Positions 46,578 through 55,217 are shown, counted from the first letter of the stretch. The stretch is 64,000 nt of DNA from Cytophagales bacterium (GCA_013297755.1 JAAFIH010000009.1:62001-126000); one strand, 5' to 3'. The notes: generated from the letters alone by a model not told the origin. A program made the numbers and translations.

Positions 46578-46736
46578 ATGCAAATAGAAACAACTCCATT
46601 CAACCCATTTACTGGCAAAAACCCTGACGAAGTATGGCGTGAATTGCATAAAATAGCCGTTCCAGTTGATAGAGTAACAGCCATGAAACAAATCGAAGAA
46701 ATTATCAAAGAACGAAAAGCACAAGCGAAAAAATAA
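46578..46736 (+). CDS. 52-residue protein, possible antitoxin partner
   Basis: Starts METQ-like as MQIETTPFNPFTGKNP and ends in a charged helix (VTAMKQIEEIIKERKAQAKK). It has its own consensus promoter, and the frame has no rare features. Not recognised. Its size, charge and position after a BrnT-like gene suggest an antitoxin or small DNA-binding partner. It ends about 60 bp before tracrRNA candidate B, so both could share a transcript. Confidence 0.5.
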   Translation: MQIETTPFNPFTGKNPDEVWRELHKIAVPVDRVTAMKQIEEIIKERKAQAKK

Positions 46737-46789
46737 TAACAGCCAAAATCTGAGTGCAAATCAAATGAAACTCCCCTCAAAATCAATCT

Positions 46790-46882
46790 TTGTCGAATAA
46801 AGCAAATCACAATAAGGATTATTCCTTAGTGCAAACATCTAAGTCGCCTCATCTTACCTTACTGAGCTTTTTTATTTTTTTT
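46790..46882 (+). ncRNA. tracrRNA candidate B
   Basis: AAAGCAAATCACAAT (46799-46813) is complementary to repeat bases 1-15 without a bulge (one G-U). AAGGATTATTCCTT forms the next hairpin. GTGCAAACATCTAAG and a weak CTCA/TGAG stem follow, ending in TTTTTTATTTTTTTT. The AAUAAGGAUUAUUCC...AAACAU order is that of known Bacteroidota II-C tracrRNAs. AATCTTTG at 46785-46792 is a one-mismatch -7 box. Same direction as candidate A, about 700 bp further from cas9. Confidence 0.7.
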
Positions 46883-47025
46883 TAATCTATATTTGCAACT
46901 AATCTTTTAACTAAATGCTCATTATTACACTCAAAAAACGAGTAATCGTATATTTAGCTGACAAATCTAAAAATTATTTTTATAGTAATTTTATTATAAA
47001 AGTAATATTTATCTAAAAATTAACT
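46883..47025. other. AT-rich intergenic region
   Basis: Between tracrRNA candidate B and the murG stop; no feature seen. Confidence 0.4.
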
Positions 47026-48114
47026 TTATTTTTGATTACCTACCAAGTCCAAAATATGGTTTGCAATTTCATCAGATGCGTTGGGTTTGCCCATTTTCAA
47101 AATATTATTTTTAAGCGAATTACAGAGGTCTTCTTGGGCTATCAAAGCCAAGATTTTATCTACCAATTCGGTTTTGGCATTGCTATCTTTTACCAAAAGG
47201 GCTGCATTTTTTTCGACTAAGGCCATGGCGTTTTTGGTTTGGTGGTCTTCGGATACATTGGGCGAAGGTACCAAAATAGCAGGTTTGCCTACCAAAGCTA
47301 ATTCGCTGATAGACAAGGCTCCAGCCCTCGAAATTACCACATCTGCACAGGCATAGGCCCAGTGCATTTCTTTTATAAATGGTAAGATATTGAATTTTGG
47401 AAATTGAATTGATGTATTAAAATTTTTGCCTGTTTGCCAAATCAGCTGAAAGCCCGAATTTTTGAGTTTTTCTATGTCATTTTCTATGGCTTCGTTGATG
47501 GTTTTGGCTCCCAAACTGCCCCCAATGACCAATATTGTCTTGAGTTGTGGGTTGATTTTAAAATGAACACAGCCTGCCAATTTTACTAAATCAGCATCGA
47601 GAATATCTTTGCGAACGGGGTTTCCTGTAATTACTATTTTATCTTTTGGAAAATATTTTTCCATGCCCTCATAGGCCACACATATTTTGTTGGCTCTACG
47701 TGCCAGCAGCTTGTTGGTAAGGCCAGCATAACTATTTTGTTCTTGTATCAGTGTAGGTATGCGTAGGTTTTGGGCAGCCCACAATATAGGACCACTGGCA
47801 TATCCACCTACGCCAATGACCACATCAGGCTTAAAATTTTTAACTATATTTTTGGCTTCCGACAAGCTACTGATGAGCTTAAAAGGAAAAAGTAGATTTT
47901 TTTTTATAGCCTCGAGCGACAAACTGCGTTGTATACCTGCAATGTTCAATCCTTTGATTGGGTAGCCTGCTTGAGGCACTTTTTCCATCTCCATTCTGCC
48001 ATTGGCACCTACAAAAAGGATTTCAGCACTAAGTTTTGATTTTAAACTATTGGCAATGGCAATGGCCGGGAATATATGTCCACCAGTGCCACCACCTGAG
48101 ATAATTATTTTCAT
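47026..48114 (-). CDS. murG: UDP-N-acetylglucosamine--N-acetylmuramyl-(pentapeptide) pyrophosphoryl-undecaprenol GlcNAc transferase
   Basis: MurG, 362 residues, adds GlcNAc to lipid I to make lipid II on the inner face of the cytoplasmic membrane. Signatures: N-terminal SGGGTGGHIFPAIAIA glycine-rich loop, VGVGGYASGPILWAAQ, IQEQNSYAGLTNKLLA, then the nucleotide-sugar site GGSLGAKTINEAI and SRAGALSISELALVGKPAILVPSP. Full length with ATG at 48114. Other mur/fts genes are not adjacent here, so the usual dcw order is broken or lies elsewhere. Confidence 0.97.
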   Translation of the reverse strand: MKIIISGGGTGGHIFPAIAIANSLKSKLSAEILFVGANGRMEMEKVPQAGYPIKGLNIAGIQRSLSLEAIKKNLLFPFKLISSLSEAKNIVKNFKPDVVIGVGGYASGPILWAAQNLRIPTLIQEQNSYAGLTNKLLARRANKICVAYEGMEKYFPKDKIVITGNPVRKDILDADLVKLAGCVHFKINPQLKTILVIGGSLGAKTINEAIENDIEKLKNSGFQLIWQTGKNFNTSIQFPKFNILPFIKEMHWAYACADVVISRAGALSISELALVGKPAILVPSPNVSEDHQTKNAMALVEKNAALLVKDSNAKTELVDKILALIAQEDLCNSLKNNILKMGKPNASDEIANHILDLVGNQK

Positions 48115-48746
48115 GTCTTTTTTTGAAAATCCAAATATAAATTATTTTGGATAGTATTTTAATGATGTTTTTTACTAAAATAAGTAAAATTTCGGAGCTT
48201 GGCTCAAATACTTTTCAAATAAGCTATTTTGGCCTAATCTCAACAAATTTTAAAGAATTTTTCAAATCAAGCGATGTGCTTTTTTACGAAAGTTTAACTA
48301 TTTGGGGTCTACTACATTTTTATCAACACTTTTAACCAAAAAAGTAATTTTTTTAGCATAAATCATCTTTTCATTAAAAAAGCCATAATTGATAACTATG
48401 GCTCGTTTATATGTTGAAAATGATATTTTAAACTAGCCTTAAAGTAAATTTATAGATTTAAACTGTACTAAATTATATATCAAAATAAACCGTAAAATCT
48501 TTTAGTAAAGCCCAAATAACTACACTTCCTTTGAAAAAAGTATATTTCCTTTTGAAGTTCTACACATTAAGTAGAATTTGTAGTTGAAAGGCTTGAAAAG
48601 GCTGAATGATTCTTATCTAGGTTTTATGAAAGTCTTTTTTAAAGACTAAATATGTACAAATTTCACAAATTAATCTACAAGGTTTAGTTTATGAAATTTG
48701 TATTTTTTTTAATTTTTACCTAATTAATGATACATTTTTAGCAAGC
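48115..48746. other. Intergenic region without a clear feature
   Basis: 632 bp. A possible 62-codon frame at 48147-48335 lacks a good start context and recognisable sequence. No RNA or repeat seen. Confidence 0.45.
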
Positions 48747-49337
48747 CTAAAATTTCACTTCAGGAGCTTTTTCGGCACCAGCAGTAGCTTCAAAATAACC
48801 TTTTGGGTCGAAACCATACATTCCTCTGAGTATATTTCTAGGAAATGCTCGCACATATCCATTATAGTCTTGTACTACAACATTATATTTTTGGCGTTCT
48901 ACAGTGATTCTGTTTTCGGTGCCTTCGAGTTGTGATTGCAATTCCAAAAAGTTTTGGTTTGCTTTCAAATCAGGATAATTTTCAACAACAGAAAGCAATC
49001 TACCCAGGGCTTGGCTCAATCCATCTTGTGCTCCTTGAAATTTTTTAATCTCTTCAGGAGATAAATTTTGGGGACTGATATTTACAGAAGTTGCCTTAGC
49101 ACGAGCTTCAACTATTTTGGTCAGTGTTTCTTGTTCAAAATTAGCATAACCTTTGACAGTGTTTACTAAATTAGGTATCAAATCCATTCTTCGTTGGTAT
49201 ACATTTTGTACTTGGGCCCATGCACTTTTCACTGCCTCATCTTTGGCCACCATATTGTTGTAAGAACCTGCAAAAAAACTATACAAAAACAACACCACTA
49301 CTAATACTATACCACCTATAATTAATAATTTTTTCAT
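48747..49337 (-). CDS. lemA: LemA family protein
   Basis: LemA family, 196 residues. A single N-terminal membrane anchor (IGGIVLVVVLFLYSFFAGSYN) is followed by the four-helix LemA domain with YNNMVAKDEAVKSAWAQVQNVYQRRMDLIPNLVNTVKGYA, and by ENRITVERQKYNVVVQDYNGYVRAFPRN. The protein is probably anchored in the inner membrane facing the periplasm; function is not established. In many Bacteroidota it is followed by TPM-domain (YgcG) genes, which are absent here. Confidence 0.95.
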   Translation of the reverse strand: MKKLLIIGGIVLVVVLFLYSFFAGSYNNMVAKDEAVKSAWAQVQNVYQRRMDLIPNLVNTVKGYANFEQETLTKIVEARAKATSVNISPQNLSPEEIKKFQGAQDGLSQALGRLLSVVENYPDLKANQNFLELQSQLEGTENRITVERQKYNVVVQDYNGYVRAFPRNILRGMYGFDPKGYFEATAGAEKAPEVKF

Positions 49338-49552
49338 TTTTTTGTTATTTTTAATGAATTATAAAATAAAATATCTTAAACTTGACTATAAAACTATTTT
49401 CAATTCAAAAGTATGCAATTTATTAGTTTTGCAAATTATTTTTTTAAAATAATTTATATGAAAATAGTAAAATCAATGATTTTAACTTGGAATTAATTGT
49501 TTTTAGCTAACGAACTAATATAATTCATTATTTTGCTTAATATTTCTTTTAT

Positions 49553-50971
49553 ATGGAAACTATAGAAACCCTAAGTACTACTCAAGTTCAATTGATTACA
49601 CCAGTAGAAGCATGGCACTATAAAATTATCCCTTCTAATAAAAACACTTTTTTTTGTAGCCAATCTTCTTCTATTGCTCAGCTAAAAGAGGAGCTAGAAA
49701 TGATTTGGGATAGAAAAATTGCATTAGTACCTATTTCAGACGAGGCATTGACCAAAGCCCTCAATACTTATTATCGTAAATCTAATGGCTCACAAACTTC
49801 TAGTTCCACTGGGCAAAACTATACAGGTGGTAGCGACAATTTTTTGCCATTTATGATTGCAGAAGCTCGAAATCTAAGAAGTAGTGATATTCATATAGAA
49901 GTATATGATGCCAAATGTCGTGTGCGTATTCGCATAGATGGTATGTTGGTTGAGCGATTTAAGATTGATAAAAACGAATACCCAAGTATTATCAACAAAA
50001 TTAAAATTATGTCTCAATTGGATATTGCAGAAAAGCGATTACCCCAAGATGGACGTATATTTTTTAATAAAGAAGGGATGAAATTTGATATCAGGGTGAG
50101 TGTACTCCCTACCTTGCATGGCGAAAAAGTAGTCATGCGTTTACTGAGTAACGATTCTACCAATATTGACATAGAAAAACTAGGTTTTGAGCAAGAAGAT
50201 TTAGACAATTACTTAGAAGGAATTCGTAAACCCAATGGTATTTTGCTCATTTCAGGACCTACAGGAAGTGGGAAAACCACCACATTGTATGCTACTCTTA
50301 AATTATTAAATAAAGAAAGTAGAAATATTGTTACTATCGAAGATCCTATTGAATACACGTTAGAAGGCATCAATCAAGTACAATTAAAAGAAGTCATAGG
50401 ACTTACTTTTTCAAGTGCTTTGCGTTCTTTTTTACGACAAGATCCAGATGTAATCATGGTAGGAGAAATTCGTGATACAGAAACAGCCACTATGGCGATA
50501 AGAGCCTCACTCACAGGGCATTTGGTGTTGAGTACTATTCACACCAACTCAGCATGGGGTACTATTTCTCGTTTGATAGACATGGGTGTACCTCCTTTTT
50601 TGGTAGCTAATACACTCAATACTTCTGTAGCACAGCGTTTGGTTCGTTTGCTTTGTGATGAGTGCAAAGAGCAGCAACCTTTTGAAAGTAAACTTTATCC
50701 TAAACATTTTACTGCTCCTAGACATTTGGTACACCATCATACACCCAAAGGTTGTGCTTCTTGCCACTATACAGGCTACAAAGGCAGAAAAGCTGTGTAT
50801 GAAGTAATTCCCATAGACAAAACGCTTTCTGACCAAATCAAAAACAACAATATGCAAGTAGATGCCATTCTTGCTGAAAAAGGAATAAAAACTCTTTCTC
50901 AAAATGCTTTTGAACTTTTCGAAAATGGCAAAACAAGTTTAGAAGAAATTTATAGTTTGTTGTTTGCGTGA
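49553..50971 (+). CDS. Type II secretion / type IV pilus assembly ATPase (GspE/PilB)
   Basis: Secretion ATPase of 472 residues, a cytoplasmic hexamer that powers pseudopilus or pilus assembly. N-terminal domain to ~95, then EARNLRSSDIHIEVYDAKCRVRIRIDG. Walker A GPTGSGKTTT (~235), Asp box, DPIEYTLEGINQVQL, Walker B LRQDPDVIMVGEIRD, His box TGHLVLSTIHTN. The zinc-binding CDECK...CASC is near the C-terminus, as in GspE and PilB. It faces the secretin-PilNOP gene group across an island. The last 100 bp of this gene occur again at 53271 and 54020. Confidence 0.93.
   Translation: METIETLSTTQVQLITPVEAWHYKIIPSNKNTFFCSQSSSIAQLKEELEMIWDRKIALVPISDEALTKALNTYYRKSNGSQTSSSTGQNYTGGSDNFLPFMIAEARNLRSSDIHIEVYDAKCRVRIRIDGMLVERFKIDKNEYPSIINKIKIMSQLDIAEKRLPQDGRIFFNKEGMKFDIRVSVLPTLHGEKVVMRLLSNDSTNIDIEKLGFEQEDLDNYLEGIRKPNGILLISGPTGSGKTTTLYATLKLLNKESRNIVTIEDPIEYTLEGINQVQLKEVIGLTFSSALRSFLRQDPDVIMVGEIRDTETATMAIRASLTGHLVLSTIHTNSAWGTISRLIDMGVPPFLVANTLNTSVAQRLVRLLCDECKEQQPFESKLYPKHFTAPRHLVHHHTPKGCASCHYTGYKGRKAVYEVIPIDKTLSDQIKNNNMQVDAILAEKGIKTLSQNAFELFENGKTSLEEIYSLLFA
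50872..50971 (+). repeat. gspE 3' end, direct repeat copy 1 (native)
   Basis: Native end of the ATPase gene (…GCTTTTGAACTTTTCGAAAA…TTGTTGTTTGCG). Copies 2 and 3 follow downstream, bounding inserted cargo. Confidence 0.85.
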
Positions 50972-51030
50972 GAAAACTATATATTATAAAAGCTTTTTTT
51001 TTATTAAAAATTTAAAATTTAGTAAAGTCT

Positions 51031-51366
51031 ATGAATAAAGAAATGCTAAATATAGAAGATAAAATCTTAAATATTGATAGTTTATTAAATTGGTTAAATA
51101 ACCAAAAAATTACTTTCTTAGCTGGTGCTGGAATTTCATTTGATTCTGGTATCCCTATAGTATCTGAATTTTATATTCAGTTTTTATCTAAATTTTATTC
51201 TAATAAAGATGCTAAGATTTTAAATGAAGAAATTAAAAAAAATAGAATACCATTTGAAAGAATGATTGAACATATTTTTAGCTATACAAATAATGATTAT
51301 TCGCTATTAAATATTTTTTTAAAAGGCAATCCAAACATAAATCATATGGTTTTAGCAAAATGTTAA
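51031..51366 (+). CDS. SIR2-domain protein, N-terminal part (frameshifted)
   Basis: 111 residues with the start of a SIR2 fold: ITFLAGAGISFDSGIP carries the NAD-binding GAGIS motif. The frame stops at 51364-51366. The next frame (51360 on) continues exactly where a SIR2 domain should (INHMVLAK, then NDTINEIYTTNFDLLIE), so the two frames are one gene shifted by -1 at an AAAA run. Either a mutation or programmed frameshifting. Base composition is markedly more AT- and Lys/Asn-rich than the flanking genes, pointing to transfer. It sits directly after the secretion ATPase in the same direction. Confidence 0.8.
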   Translation: MNKEMLNIEDKILNIDSLLNWLNNQKITFLAGAGISFDSGIPIVSEFYIQFLSKFYSNKDAKILNEEIKKNRIPFERMIEHIFSYTNNDYSLLNIFLKGNPNINHMVLAKC

Positions 51367-53147
51367 TTAATGATACTATTAATGAAATATATACAACAAA
51401 CTTTGATTTATTAATTGAAGCTGCATTAGAAAAAAATGGTTTTATTCAAAATAATTATTATTATAAATATATTGCTGAGTCAGAATTTCAAAAGAAAAAT
51501 CTTGATAATAATAAAAGAAAAATTATAAAAATTCATGGCTCAATTGATAAATTTGATTCTATTAGAACAACACTAGAGTCAATAAATACTCCTCAACTTT
51601 TAAATTTACGTGAACAAATTTTTAAAAGATTGTTTTCAACTGGTAGTCATGAAACTGTTATAACTATTGGTTATAGCTTTTCTGATGAATTTGACGTCAA
51701 TTTATATTTAGAAAAGAATGAAGTAAAAAAATATATCATTATAGTTGAACATACTAATGATACTACAATTACAATAAATCAGTTAAAAGATTATAAAAAC
51801 GGCAACAATTTTCCTGTTTTTTCTAATACGAATTGTAAAGGCTTTGCAATTAAAGTTAACACAACATTTTTTCTTAAAAAGTTATATGAGTTAAAAAAAA
51901 ACGAAAAATTATCTTTGAAAGTAGATAAGATTAATTGGAAAAATTTTCTAAATTCTTGGCATTCCCAATTTGATGAATTTCAAATTAAATGTATTGCTGG
52001 GGGCATTTGTAATTCTATGAATTTATTTCCATTTGGTAAAAAATATTTGAAAAATGCCTACAAATTAGCAGTCCAATCAAATGAAATAGAACAAATTGCC
52101 AATGTATTAAATCAATATTCCTTATCTATTTTCAGAACTAGTAATAACAAAAAGAAATTAATAAAAATTATTGAAGATTGTAAATATGCAATTGAAATAA
52201 TGAAAAAAAATAAAACTAAAATATTAAATGAAAATTTTATAAAATTATATTATGATTTAAATTACAGAATAGGTAGAATATACAAAGATGGTTTAAATGA
52301 ATATGAAAAAGCATTACAGTTTTACTATTTGGTATATAAAAAAGAGTATAAGTTAAACGAAACCAAATCAATGTCTCAAACTTTACATGAGATTGGAAAT
52401 ACATACAAATTTTTAAAAAACTTTAAGTTATCGGAAAAGTGTTTTATAAAAAGCATTAAACTAAAAAAAGATTCTGGATATATTGGAGGCTTAGCTAGAA
52501 CGTATTTTGAAATGGCAACATTAAATTATGTTGATTGTAAAGTTAACATAAAAAAAATCAAATTTTATTTGAAAGAAGCCGAAAAAATTGCTTTGAAGGC
52601 TGGCGAAATTGATTTAGTCCCATTAATAGAAAATTTTAAGGGAAACTTATTTATATTACAACAAAAATGGGTTGATGGACTTAATGTATATAAAAAAAAT
52701 TTACCACTTTGTAAAAAATATTTTTATCATAATATGATAAAAACAGCGAATTTTAATATGGCACTTTGTGAAATAAGATTAAAAAAATATGATAATGCAA
52801 TTAAACTTTTAGAAGAAAATCTTAAAAAAATTGGAGACAATAAAATAAAAGTTTTTAAACATAACCAGGAACTAGCTTTTGCATTTTTATTAAATAATAA
52901 ACCTATAGAATCTAAGGTTTATTTTCAAAAAAATGAAAAGAATATTAAAACGCTTCAACTTGAAGATGAAGATCTTGCTAGATTTTTTTTATATTCTTCT
53001 TTTTACTTTAAAAAGGAAAATGAATTTGAAAAGTCTAAAACATATCAGACAAAATCTAAAAATATTTTTTTAAAAATAAATAAAACGAGAACATTTGCTT
53101 CTTTAAAGAAACTCTTTGATCTGGAGTTGTTCAATGACGATTATTAA
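51360..53147 (+). CDS. SIR2-TPR protein, C-terminal part (frameshifted)
   Basis: 595 residues. Residues 1-~150 complete the SIR2 fold (YTTNFDLLIEAALEKNG, KIIKIHGSIDKF with the catalytic-type His, TVITIGYSFSD). The rest is a helical array of TPR-like repeats (ALQFYYLVYKKE, QTLHEIGNTYKFLKNFKLSE, IGGLARTYFEMATLN, TANFNMALCEIRLKKYDNAI). SIR2 joined to repeats is the layout of several phage-defence NADases (for example DSR- or ThsA-like). It is inserted between the ATPase gene and a duplicated fragment of its 3' end. Function inferred; activity doubtful unless the frameshift is bypassed. Confidence 0.8.
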   Translation: MLINDTINEIYTTNFDLLIEAALEKNGFIQNNYYYKYIAESEFQKKNLDNNKRKIIKIHGSIDKFDSIRTTLESINTPQLLNLREQIFKRLFSTGSHETVITIGYSFSDEFDVNLYLEKNEVKKYIIIVEHTNDTTITINQLKDYKNGNNFPVFSNTNCKGFAIKVNTTFFLKKLYELKKNEKLSLKVDKINWKNFLNSWHSQFDEFQIKCIAGGICNSMNLFPFGKKYLKNAYKLAVQSNEIEQIANVLNQYSLSIFRTSNNKKKLIKIIEDCKYAIEIMKKNKTKILNENFIKLYYDLNYRIGRIYKDGLNEYEKALQFYYLVYKKEYKLNETKSMSQTLHEIGNTYKFLKNFKLSEKCFIKSIKLKKDSGYIGGLARTYFEMATLNYVDCKVNIKKIKFYLKEAEKIALKAGEIDLVPLIENFKGNLFILQQKWVDGLNVYKKNLPLCKKYFYHNMIKTANFNMALCEIRLKKYDNAIKLLEENLKKIGDNKIKVFKHNQELAFAFLLNNKPIESKVYFQKNEKNIKTLQLEDEDLARFFLYSSFYFKKENEFEKSKTYQTKSKNIFLKINKTRTFASLKKLFDLELFNDDY

Positions 53148-53157
53148 TCTACCCTTA

Positions 53158-53240
53158 CCCTATAACTTTTTCCACCCCTTTATGAACTAACTTATAATTT
53201 GATTTTGATAGTTTAATGATTTTAAACTCTTCATTATTCA
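53158..53240. repeat. Duplicate of the PilP-like gene 3' end
   Basis: Resembles 56780-56860, the 3' end of the minus-strand PilP-like gene (TTTCCACCCCTTTATGAACT ... TGATTTTGATAGTTTA). It is followed at once by gspE copy 2, i.e. the junction expected from a tandem duplication of the locus ends. Confidence 0.7.
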
Positions 53241-53270
53241 ATCTCAAAATAAATACTATTCATTTTTTTA

Positions 53271-53372
53271 GTCGAAAAAGGAATAAAAACCTTTTCTCAA
53301 AATGCTTTTGAACTTTTCGAAAATGGCAAAACGAGTTTAGAATAAATATATAAGTTTGTTGTTTGCTTGATG
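53271..53372 (+). repeat. gspE 3' end, direct repeat copy 2
   Basis: About 100 bp, roughly 90% identical to 50872-50971, with a premature stop (TTTAGAATAAAT). Not a functional gene. Confidence 0.85.
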
Positions 53373-53416
53373 GTTAAAATTATTGATGTAAACGGTTAAA
53401 CTTTATAGTCTAGATT

Positions 53417-53710
53417 TTAAATTTTTAGGGTTGCGAGCGGTGTGCCAAATAGCGAAAAGATTGTAGCCTTAATAATCTCATCTACAAAAAAAGCAATTAT
53501 AAACGGAAACCTTTCAACAGATGCATACCTTATTTCCTGGCCTTTTCGTTTATATCTTGTTTGATATGAATATGGATTTTGATCTACATGAAGCATGGTC
53601 TTTTTAATTTCTAATAGAAAATCATTTTCAAGTCCTGCATTTTGGATATAATACCAGTCCATACTTTCGTGAATATCAATTTCAGCAAAAGGCAAAATTT
53701 TGTAAGCCAT
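53417..53710 (-). CDS. RelE/ParE family toxin
   Basis: 97 residues of the RelE/ParE fold: YKILPFAEIDIHESMDWYY, then FLLEIKKTMLHVDQNPYSYQ, YKRKGQEIRYASVERFPFIIAFFV. ParE poisons gyrase and RelE cuts mRNA; this fold alone does not tell which. The C-terminal active-site-like residues are changed relative to classical members (ATIFSLFGTPLATLKI), so its activity may be weak. It overlaps the upstream antitoxin gene by one base. The pair lies between gspE repeat copies 2 and 3. Confidence 0.88.
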   Translation of the reverse strand: MAYKILPFAEIDIHESMDWYYIQNAGLENDFLLEIKKTMLHVDQNPYSYQTRYKRKGQEIRYASVERFPFIIAFFVDEIIKATIFSLFGTPLATLKI

Positions 53711-53943
53711 TATTTTTGATTTCTTACAAGAAGTCTTTTTTCCATTTCATCCCAATCTAAAACAATGTTTGGGTTTTTAAAATAATGGTCAATACGATAG
53801 TCCACCTCTTTTAAGTGGGCTTGACTTAATTCAAAATCATCTTCAGGGAGATGGTAGTGTTCTTTGAGTTTTGTCCATTCTTGAATGGGTATAAACACCC
53901 CAGTTGTAATTCCTTTTTTGTCTGAAATGTATTGTATGTTCAT
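53710..53943 (-). CDS. Antitoxin partner of the RelE/ParE toxin
   Basis: 77 residues. The N-terminal YISDKKGITTGVFIPIQEWTKLK is a strand-helix antitoxin fold of the kind paired with this ParE subgroup, and the C-terminal half (LKEVDYRIDHYFKNPNIVLDWDEMEKRL) is the toxin-binding helix. It precedes the toxin gene in the same operon, with the stop and start sharing a base. Binding to its own promoter is expected for such antitoxins but no operator is clear. Confidence 0.8.
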   Translation of the reverse strand: MNIQYISDKKGITTGVFIPIQEWTKLKEHYHLPEDDFELSQAHLKEVDYRIDHYFKNPNIVLDWDEMEKRLLVRNQK

Positions 53944-54019
53944 ATAAATGATTTCATAATAATACTTATGTAAATTAGTAGATTATTTTGACAAAATCAA
54001 AGTAATTTGCTTAAATAAT

Positions 54020-54096
54020 TTCTCAATTAAAAATCCTTTTGAACTCCTCGAAAATGGCAAAACGAATTTACAAGAAATTTATATTTTGTTGTTTGC
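54020..54096 (+). repeat. gspE 3' end, direct repeat copy 3
   Basis: About 75 bp related to 50895-50971 (CTTTTGAACTCCTCGAAAAT...TTGTTGTTTGCTTATG), more diverged than copy 2. Confidence 0.75.
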
Positions 54097-54156
54097 TTAT
54101 GAAATATTTTTACAATTCAAAACAAATTTGTATTATTGCTTTCAAATATTAATAAT

Positions 54157-55149
54157 ATGAAATTAATACACAAACTATTGCTTCTAATATTAAGCTTATC
54201 TGCTAATATTTTTGCCCAAGATTATAATCCATACACCCAATTTGGCTATCAGGGCACTATGATGCAATCCCAACAGGAGAAAATTAAAAACCAACATTTG
54301 GTACTTATAAATGCTGATACCACTGCAAAAATTCAAAGCATAAAATTTGATACCAAAAATCAAATAGTAACCTATTTTGATAAAAATAATGTTGCCATAG
54401 GTACTGATAGCATACATTCTACAGATATGCTAAAGTTTTTGAGTGTAGATCCACTCGCGAAAGATTACCCTAATATTTCAACGTATGGTTTTGCAGAGGA
54501 AGATCCAATTAATTTTGTTGATTTAGATGGACTTGAACGTGCTTATAAAGTGCCAGGCTCTACATTTGTTATACCTGCATCTGATTATAATAGACATACC
54601 CCTCCTAGCAATGCTGTTTATGTTAATAGAGCAATGCTAAGACAGCCAACCCAAATAGAAACAGGAGCTACTAATATTGCTTTAGGGATTGCAGGGGCAG
54701 TAGGTTCTACATACACAATTGCACAAAGTGCTGGAGTTGCAGCACCACTTGGGGGCACATTGGCATTAACAACCTCAATTATTCAAATTGGCTTAGGAAT
54801 GTCTCAAGTTGGTGATGGTATTAAAAATCCAAATAATCCTAAAATTACAGATGCTAATGGTATTGGTGGCATGATTACGTCAAAATCACAAAATGATAAT
54901 ATTAAACTAGCTGGTGCTGTTTTCGATGTTGTAACAGGTGTAACTCCAGGAGTTGTAGCGAATCAAGGAGTAGCTAAATTGCCAATATTGGGTTCTGCAA
55001 AGGATTTAGTTAGTTCTACCAAAACATCAGAAACTATTTTGAGCACAGCATCTGTCATTAGTGATTATATGACTGTAAAAGATATTTATGCAACTAGCAA
55101 TGATGTAGTTGATTTAACAAAAAAATCTATTCCTAAATATGATAAATAA
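54157..55149 (+). CDS. RHS-core-like secreted protein, possible polymorphic toxin
   Basis: 331 residues from the ATG at 54157; an ATG at 54136 is also in frame but lies before the signal peptide (IHKLLLLILSLSANIFAQ). Residues ~95-130 hold the RHS repeat-associated core motif (LSVDPLAKDYPNISTYGFAEEDPINFVDLDGLE). The C-terminal two thirds are Ala/Gly/Val-rich with hydrophobic stretches (LALGIAGAVGSTYTIA) and no identifiable catalytic motif. It looks like a short secreted RHS-type effector whose N-terminal repeats are missing. The next gene may be its immunity partner. Confidence 0.65.
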   Translation: MKLIHKLLLLILSLSANIFAQDYNPYTQFGYQGTMMQSQQEKIKNQHLVLINADTTAKIQSIKFDTKNQIVTYFDKNNVAIGTDSIHSTDMLKFLSVDPLAKDYPNISTYGFAEEDPINFVDLDGLERAYKVPGSTFVIPASDYNRHTPPSNAVYVNRAMLRQPTQIETGATNIALGIAGAVGSTYTIAQSAGVAAPLGGTLALTTSIIQIGLGMSQVGDGIKNPNNPKITDANGIGGMITSKSQNDNIKLAGAVFDVVTGVTPGVVANQGVAKLPILGSAKDLVSSTKTSETILSTASVISDYMTVKDIYATSNDVVDLTKKSIPKYDK

Positions 55150-55217
55150 AAGTAAATAATCTAGTTAAAATTTAATTGGTATAATATTCTTTTTCTTATT
55201 ATTAATTAGCATTTACA

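Noticed and set aside
46532-46810. Minus-strand frame of 92 codons
   Set aside because: It lies opposite the 52-residue gene and tracrRNA candidate B, has no recognisable sequence and would be antisense to both.
48147-48335. Possible 62-residue protein
   Set aside because: No start context, no family resemblance, and composition like the surrounding intergenic DNA.
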